In this document: positions 1-7,622 of the stretch, piece after piece
How positions within the stretch are numbered: the first letter of the stretch is position 1
Layout: every line of letters starts with the position of its first letter
NCBI RefSeq assembly: GCF_000313135.1
Contig: NW_004457611.1
Location: 196,180-210,212, forward strand
DNA: 14,033 nucleotides
Direction of reading: 5' to 3'
Source of the DNA: Acanthamoeba castellanii str. Neff
Taxonomy: Eukaryota; Discosea; Longamoebia; Acanthamoebidae
Position numbers and translations under genes: made by a program
Notes under the pieces: generated by a model
Databases searched by the model: none
What the model was told of the DNA's origin: nothing
Seen by the model: the letters and a program-made list of their open reading frames with translations, nothing else

Positions 1-2689
1 ATGGTCGAGTTGTCTTCCTCAGGTTGATAGTCCGCCCATTCCCCCCAAAACCTGGGGAGAGAATGTGATGCCCCATCGTTGTGGACGTGGTTGGCGTCGG
101 GCTCAGTGTTGCTGGCGGTGGCGAAGGACTCAATGGAGCTGGTGGACCCTTTGGCTTCTCCGTTGGTGATGGCAATGCTGCTGGTGGACTCATCTGGATC
201 ATCACCAGCGGATTTGTTGAGCTTGCTGTCGGTGTTGATGTCTTCAACAAACCTGTCCAGCTCGCCATCAGCAGTGTCACTGACCAGTTCATCCAGCTCA
301 GTGTCTGAGACCGCGCTGAGCTCATCGCCGCTGCTGGTGGCATTGATGGACCTGGAGGAGTTGGTGTCGCTGATGGCCCTGTCAGACTCAGAGTCTGAGG
401 CCTCAGAGCCAGTGGCGCTGTCACATGACACTGTGTCATCGGTGTGGCGATCCACTTTGGCGGTTTTGGAGAAGACAACATCGCGCGACTCAATGATGGA
501 GTCCATGTTGGGGATCCAGAGACGATGGTGCTGGGCGTTGTCATGTGCAGGTCTGAGGTAGACAGTGGGCATGGACTGGTCGTTGAGCTTGGAGTGTGTA
601 GCTGATGGCTGAAGAATGTGGGCGTGGCACCTGAAAAGATGAAGGTGCTTGTACATGGGTGGCTCGCCCATCCAGAGCTCATGCAGTGTGTGGCCACTTT
701 TGGAGCGTGTGGGGAGCCAGTTGTTGATGTGCGTAGTGGTCTGAAGGGCCTCATCCCACATGGAGCACAGCAGACAACTGTCAGTGAGAAGAGACTGAAC
801 CATGGTCATGATGGTGAGATTGAAGTGTTTGGCGATGCTGTTGAGCTCAGGGGAGTGCACTGCAACAGTGTCATGCGCAATGCCGTGCTTATGCAGCAGC
901 TTGCGAAATCTGGTTGAGAGGTACTCGCCCCCTTGGTCAGTGACCAGGGAGCGGCAGCATGCAGCGTGGGGAGAGGTGGTGAGGTACGACTTGAAGGCCT
1001 CGATCGCCTCACTCTTGCATGAGAGCAGATACATGGAGGCATAGCAGGTGGCTTCGTTGATGAATGTGATGTAGTATTCAGCTCCACTGTGGGCTGATGA
1101 AGGGAAGCAGCCAGAGAGGTCGGAGTGAATGACTTCGCCAGGGGCAAGTGTGCACATGTGAGGGCCCTTTCCTGTAGGGGAGCGATGTTGGCTGGCGTGG
1201 ATGCACACCTCACACTGTGCAAGTGGTCAGCTGCTGTCCACATGCAGCGCCTTGGCAATGCCAAGAAGGCGCTTCTGGCCAACGTGGCCAAACCGGCAGT
1301 GGAGGAGCTGAAGGGTGGGCGCAGGAGCAGAGATGGTGAATACATGCTGTGGGACCTCGGTGGGAATGTGCTTGATGTCGAGCTCCATGAAAAGAAGCCT
1401 GTTGTGAGGAGTTGCCTGGAAGATGGGTTGGCTGGTCTGTTGGTTGTGGAGCAGGCAGCTGGAGCTGTCGATGATGGCCTCCCTATCCTCACTGACGAGG
1501 GTGGGGATGGAGAGAAGGTTCTTGGCGAGGTTGGGAACATAAAACATGTTATGAATGGTGAGGAAGATGAGCTCGCTGTTGACCACGGTGCTGGCGTGTA
1601 GAAGTCCGCGCCCCCGAATGCGGCATCGTGTGTTGTCACCGAGATAGACATACTCATCACCAGGGAGGGGAATGTAGTTGTGGAGTACAGAGTGCTCATA
1701 GGTGAAGTTGCTGGACGCCCCTGAGTTGGCGATCCAGGATTTATTGGTTGTCACAGTGAGGGCAAAGTACTTCTTCTTCTCCTTTTCCAGGGCCTTGGCG
1801 GTGACTAGAGCGCACTCAGAGCTGCGCTCACTCTTGGGGCAGCAGTCCTGCCTGTGCTCCATACTGCACTTGTTGCACTTGGTCATTGTGTGCTCCTTGA
1901 CTGTGGCCGGGGTTGTCAGAGCAGGCTCCTCATTCTTCGAATTTCCTCCACTGGAGCGAGGTCGCCCCCATCCCCCACGGCTGCCATGAGCATGAGGATT
2001 TGAAGAAAACGACGAAGATTGCTGCAACAATTGCTGCGCAGCAGCGAAGAGAACAGCCTGCTCTTTCTTCACTTGTTTCCTGGCATGTAGTTCAGACTCA
2101 CATTGACGAAGCAGGCCTCAAACACTGTTGCTGCTCGCATCGTCAGACATGCTGATGACTGTGGAGACAGTCTCATAGTCTGAGGGTAGGCCTTTGAGGA
2201 GGAGAGTTTCACAGACTCCTTCAGACACAGCAAAATGCAGGTTCGAGTTGAGCTTGGAGACGATTGAATCAAACTGAGCGAAGTAGCTGTTGAGTTCTTC
2301 TCTGGTCTTCAGATGGATTGAGGCGAGTTTGCGCATCCTCACAGCAAGCCTCAATTTCTGATTCAGCATGAACTGGCATTGAAGTTCACACATGAGAAGC
2401 CATCATCAAAATCGTCCAAGATGTGGATGACATTGGGGCCAAGGGACATGGTAATTATCCCCAAGGCCTTCCCGCCCTTACCATTGGGTGGGGCTTTGGA
2501 ATCCTCCTTCACTGACTCCTTTCCTTCCTTCGTCTCAGGAGCTGGCTCATTTGATGAGGAGGTGGTTGAGTTGAGTGTGCTGGGGTCACAAAGTGACCAT
2601 AGCTCCTTCGCACAAAGGTACACTTGAATCTGAGTAAACCAGAGAGTGTAGCCCTCTGAAGATTTGAGAATTGGAAGTGAGGTGCTCAT
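1..2689 (-). pseudogene. copia gag-pol polyprotein, interrupted, runs off the left edge
   Basis: Start at 2689 (MSTSLPILK). A UBN2-type copia gag segment (GYTLWFTQIQVYL) runs to about 2390, where the frame shifts by one base. The second gag half (2393-2118) continues in the frame used by everything after it. An in-frame TGA at 2118-2120 interrupts it, then a basic Gln-rich stretch, a CCHC-like knuckle (C-x2-C-x3-H, about 1890-1850) and the protease segment WIANSGASS near 1730. The family has Asp at the protease active site and this copy has Asn. The GAG-pre-integrase motif (H...H then CEVC) is split by a second TGA at 1227-1229. Integrase follows, open to the left edge: the first two catalytic aspartates are visible (HSDLSG near 1120; VTDQGGEY near 935) but the third position, normally Glu, is Lys near 830. 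The last 450 bases encode a Ser/Asp/Glu-rich linker. RT is outside the window. Confidence 0.88.
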
Positions 2690-2703
2690 AGTCGTGGGAA
2701 GTG

Positions 2704-2716
2704 TGGGCCCATAACC
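2704..2716 (-). other. primer-binding site complementary to the initiator tRNA-Met anticodon arm
   Basis: Immediately inside the LTR the element sense strand reads GGTTATGGGCCCA. Its complement TGGGCCCATAACC is the anticodon stem and loop of eukaryotic initiator tRNA-Met (CAU anticodon). Drosophila copia and some related elements prime on a 5' half of tRNA-iMet cut in the anticodon loop, so this is the expected site for half-tRNA priming and not for priming from the tRNA 3' CCA end. Confidence 0.75.
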
Positions 2717-2871
2717 TGTTGAGTGAAACAGGGGGCGATGAGCAGTGGGAGGAGTAGTTGTGTATTGAGGGAAGATTAAAAAAGAGAAAGGAAAGGAGCG
2801 CCGGTCCCTTGTGGGTATTCCACTGATGATTGAATACTAAGGAAATAGTTAAGAAAGGCTTAATTCCGACA
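2717..2871 (-). repeat. 5' LTR of the copia element (155 bp)
   Basis: On the minus strand the segment begins TGTCGGAATT and ends CACTCAACA, the TG...CA ends expected of an LTR. It lies between the primer-binding site and an unrelated tandem array. At 155 bp it is short but within the copia range. It contains pyrimidine-rich tracts and a T6AA stretch that could serve transcription; no clear TATA box is evident. The second LTR is outside the window, so the ends rest on TG/CA plus context only. Confidence 0.6.
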
Positions 2872-3020
2872 TGTTGGGCACCATTTTGGGACTGCATTGG
2901 GACTGTTTTGGGGCCTGTTCGAGCTGTTTTGGGACCATTTTGGGATAATTTTGGGAACCTGTTGGGCACTATTTAGGCATCTGTTTGGAACAATTTTTGG
3001 GACTATGTTGGCATTGATTT
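2872..3020. repeat. degenerate TTTTGGGAC-type short tandem array
   Basis: About 150 bp is built of variants of a 10-14 base unit around TTTTGGGACTG or TGTTGGGCAC, with spacer drift. Open frames across it give repetitive peptides on both strands (a Gly-Thr-Phe pattern on plus, a Gln-Asn-Gly-Pro-Lys pattern on minus) and are not genes. The array appears to be the sequence into which the copia element inserted. Confidence 0.6.
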
Positions 3021-3101
3021 GTTCAAACTGCGCTGCAGTGCATGGTCTTCACAATGTGATAGGATTCAGCCCTGTCCAGGACCCTGACATCACAAGAGTA
3101 A

Positions 3102-3232
3102 GAGCATTCATTTGCTCGCTTGCCTAGTAAGCTCTTGACCTCACAGTGGAGTCAAACTCCGCCACAGAAAAGCGGGCTTAAGATGTGATAGGGCTCAGCC
3201 TCGTGGGGTACTTCATTGGGCTGCTAGCACCT
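3102..3232 (+). repeat. left arm of a roughly 130-bp inverted repeat
   Basis: This segment matches the reverse complement of 4564-4692 along its length by eye, at roughly 75-80% identity. Shared blocks include CTCGCTTGCCT, GTAAGCTCTTGACCTC, TTAAGATGTGATAGG and GCTAGCA. A truncated third copy in direct orientation sits just before it at about 3053-3075 (ATGTGATAGGATTCAG). No open frame of interest lies inside. It could be the terminal repeat of a non-autonomous DNA element or one of several copies of a dispersed repeat. Confidence 0.65.
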
Positions 3233-3404
3233 GTTGTTTAGAAATTTCATAATTTTGTGAAAGAGCACCGTTTTTCTCGCTTGCCTTGCTTGCCGGCAGC
3301 CTGCTAATAATTTTCCAGACCAATTAGACTATGGGCTACAAGATGCCGTACGACTTCAGGGCGCTACAGTGCGCAGCTAGCTTCACTATTGTGGTGATGC
3401 AACG

Positions 3405-3653
3405 ACAACGCGTAACACTCGTTAAACGCGTTTAACTAGTAAAACACTGATTAAACTCGTTTAACGACCTGCCCACTCGTTGAACGTGTGGGCCACTCGT
3501 GAAACGAGTGGAGAATGTGTGAAACGCGTGAAACGAGTAGAGAACGTGTGAAACGAGTAAAAACCGCGCGGAACTAGTAAAACCCGCGTAAAAATGCGTA
3601 AATAACGAGTAAAACGAGTAAATAACGAGTTAAAGGTGTAAAAAAACGCGTAA
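3405..3653. repeat. AT-richer array of AACGAGT/AACGCGT-like short repeats
   Basis: About 250 bp consists of variants of an 8-12 base unit such as GTGAAACGAGT, GTAAAACGAGT and GTTTAACG. It includes a perfect 16-bp palindrome at 3421-3436 (GTTAAACGCGTTTAAC) and a 7-bp-stem hairpin at 3493-3511 (CCACTCG / CGAGTGG, 5-base loop). There is no coding potential. It ends exactly at the TAA that flanks the MITE-like element. Confidence 0.6.
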
Positions 3654-3837
3654 GGGGATGAGTCGCCGGCCGCGATGTCCGCGGATAATCGCAATGTCCG
3701 CGGGAGATCGCGCTGTCCGCGGATAATCGCGATCTCCCGCGGACCGCCTGCTCTTCACCGCGGGGAGGTCGCGATTATCCGCGGATAATCGCGATGTACG
3801 CGGGAGATCGTGATGTCCGCGAAAACAAGCCATCCCC
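3654..3837. mobile_element. MITE-like element, copy A (184 bp), TAA flanks
   Basis: The element begins GGGGATG and ends CATCCCC, a 7-bp terminal inverted repeat, and has TAA directly on both sides (3651-3653 and 3838-3840). TAA/TTA target duplications and G-rich termini are known for PIF/Harbinger elements and their Tourist-like MITEs; assignment to that superfamily is inference. The interior is made of 19-base units such as GATGTCCGCGGATAATCGC and a GGGAGATCGC variant, partly in inverted orientation, and includes a perfect 26-bp palindrome at 3769-3794. A second, shorter copy lies at 4420-4524 in the same orientation. Confidence 0.65.
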
Positions 3838-3840
3838 TAA

Positions 3841-4419
3841 AAATAGAGTAACATGACCACAAACCACCTGTGGCAACACTGATTAAGCACAGTAGATCAA
3901 GAGATAATGTGCCGCCGCCCACAGCGCAGTGTCTCTGCACTGGTTCCACACGTTGGTCTTGTCAGTCGAAGCACATCCGGGGGGCAATATACATATCAAG
4001 CAGCTCAACGCAATTACTTGTTGCGCAAACAGCACGCTGTAGAGCCCTGAGTCTTGCGCCATCTTGTAGCCCGTGGTCTAATTGGTCGGGATATTGATTT
4101 TCAGGCCGCTAGCTATCAAGGCAAGCGAGGGGATGCATCCCCGTAATAGCACTTCCGAAAGCGGGACCGGCGCGGCTGTGTGCACTGAAGGGGGGCGGCG
4201 TTGGCGCGTCTGCTACAGCGGCTGTGCAGCTGTTGCACATCCCCTGACTAGTCGACAACGCCAAATCCACCCAGGGCCAGGCGGGTCGCTACTCCACCTG
4301 GCCTCCTCCCCGATGTACAAGCGCCACGAGCTGAACTAACAATGGCGGCGTTGGCGTTGGCATTGCGGGCGGCTGCGAGGCGCAGCTCGTCGTGTGCCAC
4401 ACAAGTGCAAGTAGTCCTT
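3841..4419. other. non-coding stretch between the two MITE-like copies
   Basis: I see no gene here; the open frames are short and unlike any family I know. Small structures: a perfect 14-bp palindrome GGGGATGCATCCCC at 4129-4142, equal to the two MITE termini joined back to back; a copy of the AGGCAAGCGAG motif of the inverted-repeat arms at 4119-4129; and a tRNA box-A-like string TGGTCTAATTGG near 4075 without the rest of a tRNA. Confidence 0.5.
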
Positions 4420-4524
4420 GGGGATGAGTCGCCGGCCGCGATGTCCGCGGATAATCGCAATGTCCGCGGGAGGTCGCGATGTCCGCGGGAGATCGCGGAT
4501 GTCCGCGAAAACAAGCCATCTCCC
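4420..4524. mobile_element. MITE-like element, copy B (105 bp)
   Basis: The first 50 or so bases are nearly identical to copy A (GGGGATGAGTCGCCGGCCGC onward), and the end shares GATGTCCGCGAAAACAAGCC. The middle, including the palindrome, is missing, so B is A minus about 80 bp of repeat units. The right terminus is altered (CATCTCCC), and the flanks (CTT on the left, TAC on the right) do not form a clean duplication. The copy therefore looks older or was altered after insertion. Confidence 0.6.
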
Positions 4525-4563
4525 TACAAGGTGTTGTGTTGGGTGCATTTAGGGCTAAAAGTC

Positions 4564-4692
4564 AAGCTGCTAGCGTCCCAATGAGACATCCTACAGGCCT
4601 GAATCCTATCACATCTTAAAGCCCGTTCTCTGCGGTGCATCTTGACGCTAGTGCGAGGTCAAGAGCTTACAAGGCAAGCGAGAAAATGAGCT
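4564..4692 (-). repeat. right arm of the roughly 130-bp inverted repeat
   Basis: Reverse complement partner of 3102-3232. The two arms enclose about 1.33 kb that includes the AACGAGT array and both MITE-like copies. On this arm the sense orientation again reads CTCGCTTGCCTTGTAAGCTC then TTTAAGATGTGATAGG. Confidence 0.65.
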
Positions 4693-4725
4693 CCTTTCCT
4701 TGTGTGGTGGGTGACCCAAAAAAGT

Positions 4726-4840
4726 CTAAGTCAAAACTCCGGCCCCTGCGGAGTACGGCGGATGCAGCAACAATCCTAAGTCAAAACTCCGCGGCCCCCC
4801 CACTAGGGAGACAACAAAATTCAAGTCAAAACTCCGGCCA
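4726..4840. repeat. three copies of AAGTCAAAACTCCG at about 50-bp spacing
   Basis: The string AAGTCAAAACTCCG, usually extended by GGCC, occurs at about 4728, 4778 and 4823, so the spacing is 50 and about 45 bp. A relative (GAGTCAAACTCCG) occurs in the left inverted-repeat arm near 3149. The block lies 60-170 bp beyond the PES1 stop codon and may be part of its 3' untranslated region or flanking repeat DNA. Confidence 0.5.
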
Positions 4841-4897
4841 ATTGGCAATTTGCGGCGGGCTGCGAAATATTTTCTGAGGGGAGAGGGCCAAAATTGT

Positions 4898-6543
4898 TTA
4901 CTGTGTGGAACTCTCAATGTGGGCTCTCTTCTCCTGGAGGCGGCGGGTACGCGTAGCCTCTCGGGTCTTGGCCTTCTTGTAGCCAACCCACATCTTCCTC
5001 TTCTTCTTGGAGAGGAGCATGAACCGAGCCTCCTCCTCCTCTTTGGCGGTGGTGTCGGGCAGCCTCCTCTTGGCCCGAACCTTGGCCAGCTCCTCATCGG
5101 TGGGCACATCCGCCTTCTTTTCACGTTGCAGGCTGGCCCTGTACTCCTCCTCCATCGCACGCAATTGTTCTTCCTCGCTAAGCGGCCGTTGTGAAGAGTC
5201 TCCTCCGGAGGCGGAGACGATGGGGGCCTGTGCTTTGAGGGCAAGCAGCTGTTCGCGACGGGCTGGTACGTAGCCTGAGGGAGGGAGAGCACACAAGCAG
5301 TGTTGGACGACTTTCGACGACGACGACGACGACCACAGGGGGTAAGGAAGGAGGTGCACCTTCGATTTCATCGTTCACGAAGGGCGACAGGTGAGCTGGC
5401 AATGTGGTTCCGGGAGCGTATTCGTGCACGGGAAGGAGCAGGCACATGTTGGCACTATCAAAGACCCACTGCGGCTGCACGTACTCCCTGTTCGCGAACG
5501 TTTTCTGCAGTCGGCGGCGCGTTCGGCGGCACCAAGGAACGTTCGTCAGTGCAGGAAAAAAACGGGGAAAAGTCGTAAATCAGATCGCCAGCGGTGGGCG
5601 GGTGGGTACGTACCAGCTGCTCAGGCGGTCGGTCCACTATCTCGTGGGTAATGCTCGCGTCGCTCTGGTCCTCGCTACCGGGCCGCTCGTCCTCTCGCTC
5701 ATAGGAGATGCGACCACCAAAGCTCTTGACCACGAACTCGAGAGACTCCCTCGGTGTCTGAAGCGAGGCGAAGCAAATGCCGTGCGCGCGCGTTAGGAGG
5801 AGATGCCAGCGAGCTCTAGCCGACGCCAGACTGGGGAGAGGAGAGTGGCAGGGGGAACGACGACTACTACGACGACGACAGCAAGGTACCTCGCGAGATG
5901 CCCAAAAATGCAGCCCGGCGAACAGCTTCCCGTGCTGGTCGTTGTAGGCGCTCTGCTGCGCCGTGGGCTCTGTGGCACTCGCGCCCCGCGCCTCGCTCTC
6001 CAGCTTGGCGGCCGTGTTCTCTTCCGTGTAGGTGTCGTCTGCCTCCTCCTGCACTCACCCCATCATCACGCGACGCACACGGGACATGCATGTGATCCGG
6101 TTTAGGAGAGCTGTCGCTGCCGCCATCACTGTCCGCGCTCTCGGCAGACACGGGCAGATCCAGAAAGAGAGGAGAGAACTGGGGAGGGAGGCAGGCGTAC
6201 CCTTTCCTCGGGAGAGGTTTCGTTGGTGGCCGTCGGGAGCGGAAAAGCCCCGGTGGCAGGGTCGGCCACGGGGGGATAGTGAAGACCCAATCCGGAATAG
6301 AGGCGGAAGAGCACGAAGCCCAGCAGGGTCTCGTAGAACTCCAGGAAGGTGATCATCACCCTGTAGTCCACGTCTTTGGGCACCTGCACCACCGCACACG
6401 CAGAGAAAGCAAGAACCAGAAGAAGAAGAAGAGCGCAATCGCCCCGCCAGGAGGAGGGGGGAGTTTCAGCATCGATCATCCGGGCTGGGGAGCATGCGGG
6501 TAGGGAGATTGGGTGTGTGTGTGGTGTGTGTGGTGTGTGTGTG

Positions 6544-6580
<37 letters not shown>

Positions 6581-7427
6581 CGTACGTAGTTGCTGAAGCG
6601 GTAGGGGACGAGCCAGGTGAGCGGCTGGCCCTGCACCTCGGCCTGGTAGTAGATGCCCTTGATGGAGAGGAAGGACTTGCGGAGGCTGTGGGACACGGTG
6701 ACAAAGTGCTGGAACTCCTTGGCGAGCCGCTTGCAGTTACGCACGCGACTGGCATGGATCTTTTGCGACGGCGGAAGCGTGGCCCACAGGTACACCAGGC
6801 TCAGAGCGTCGTCCAGGTCCCTCAACGCGTCCACGAACGTCGGGTACCTTGACGCGCAAGAGGAGGCGCACGCACGTGTGTGTGTGTGTGAGCTAGCCTG
6901 TCCCTTGCATGCGGCCTCGCAGGCGCGCACCACGACGACACGCGGAGGTGGAAGTAGGGGAGCATACCTTTCGCGCACGACGTGGTCGAGTTGGTAGGTG
7001 GGGAGGGCATTGCGGAGGCGCTTCAGGGTGTACTTGTCCTTGCGACCCTTGGCCCGGCCGATCTTCTTGGAGAAGGCCCGCTTCTCACGAAATTTGATCA
7101 ACAGCGGGTCGTGCATGAGGAACAAGATGTCCTTCTTGAGGTAGTACGTCTTGGACTTGCCCTTGAGCTTCTTCGTGCTGGGAGGGTCACGGGGGAATAC
7201 GCCCTTCAAGATGCACAATTTACTGGAGTACACATGCAAAAAAGGGGGGGAGATTAAATTCACGTATCATGGAAATTGGGAAAATGCCTGCGAGAGAGAT
7301 AAATGGAGGAAAGAAACAGAAATTACCGAAAGTCCTGCAGGCTCACTTGCAGCTTCTTCATGGCCCGCACGCGGGTGACATACTGCGTGGCAATGCCACT
7401 CTTTCCTTTCTTCTTGCCGATACCCAT
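4898..7427 (-). CDS. PES1: Pescadillo homologue, PeBoW-complex ribosome biogenesis factor
   Basis: Pescadillo (yeast Nop7) works with BOP1/Erb1 and WDR12/Ytm1 in the nucleolus on 27S/32S pre-rRNA processing and 60S assembly. Exons (minus): 7427-7327, 7222-6968, 6847-6586, 6383-6201, 6048-5890, 5757-5614, 5504-5360, 5274-4898. Phases join exactly to 541 aa; human PES1 is 588. Residues 1-270 are the Pescadillo N domain ([25 protein letters not shown] core, [20 protein letters not shown]). About 307-405 is a BRCT domain ([40 protein letters not shown]). The C-terminal exon is Glu/Arg/Lys-rich, fitting a basic nucleolar tail. The start is the first ATG in frame with the conserved N-terminus. Stop is TAA. 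The 152-bp intron 4 has an alternative reading (see findings). Divergent from eIF2A across 195 bp. Identity is very secure; intron 4 is the weakest boundary. Confidence 0.95.
6512..6580. repeat. GT-rich tract plus (GA)13 in PES1 intron 3
   Basis: On the plus strand about 40 bases of GTGTGTGG-type repeat run into an uninterrupted GA dinucleotide tract of about 27 bases, ending five bases before the PES1 exon 3 donor. On the transcript the donor is therefore followed almost at once by (TC)n and then (AC)n. Confidence 0.9.
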
Positions 7428-7622
7428 ATGGCTTGCTTTCTTGTGGGGGAGTTGAGAGAAGAGGCCTTGTCTTGCCCGTCCGGTGTAGAACACGGCTTCT
7501 TTGGACGCCAAGGCTTTCTTTTCTCCGCCAGCAGAATTAGGAAGAAGGCAGGAAACCCCGCCTCCGCCGGCGATGGGAAAAAGAGAAAAGAGAGAAAGAA
7601 AATAAGCCCGCAGTTGAGCGAG
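7428..7622. promoter_or_regulatory. shared intergenic region, likely bidirectional promoter
   Basis: Only 195 bp separates the start codons of the divergent PES1 and eIF2A genes, so both 5' untranslated regions and core promoters must fit here. It holds a GC-box-like CCCCGCCTCC around 7555-7565, a purine-rich run (GGGAAAAAGAGAAAAGAGAG) upstream of eIF2A, and TTTC-rich segments towards PES1. No TATA box stands out. The promoter role is inferred from geometry. Confidence 0.6.

Larger units (their letters stand above)
1..2871 (-). mobile_element. Ty1/copia-type LTR retrotransposon, 5' part, decayed
   Basis: Seen: reading the minus strand from 2871 down there is an LTR, a primer-binding site, then gag, zinc knuckle, protease, GAG-pre-integrase zinc motif and integrase. 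Protease-integrase before reverse transcriptase is the Ty1/copia order. Reverse transcriptase, RNase H and the 3' LTR would lie left of position 1, so neither the full length nor a target duplication can be checked. The right boundary at 2871/2872 is supported because a degenerate TTTTGGGAC-type array stops abruptly where the LTR begins with TGT. The copy is broken by one frameshift and two in-frame stops and has lost catalytic residues, so it is very unlikely to be autonomous. Its base composition is visibly less GC-rich than the host genes to its right. Confidence 0.9.

Noticed and set aside
79..561. Plus-strand open frames across the copia element
   Set aside because: The minus strand here is an uninterrupted integrase-to-RT linker joined to clear integrase; the plus frames are Ser/Val shadows of it.
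1227..2120. TGA read as selenocysteine or a reassigned sense codon
   Set aside because: The nearby ABC frame ends at TGA, no selenoprotein-type site is involved, and the element has other inactivating changes.
2897..3127. Repetitive Gly/Thr/Phe open frame as a small gene
   Set aside because: The peptide pattern is produced by the TTTTGGGAC tandem array and both strands are open; no homology.
3421..3436. Replication origin suggested by palindromes in the AACGAGT array
   Set aside because: Short palindromes arise naturally from alternating repeat units; nothing else supports an origin.
4070..4145. Possible tRNA gene (TGGTCTAATTGG resembles a tRNA box A)
   Set aside because: The candidate anticodon stem does not pair, there is no GGTTCRA-type box B at the right distance, and no acceptor stem closes.
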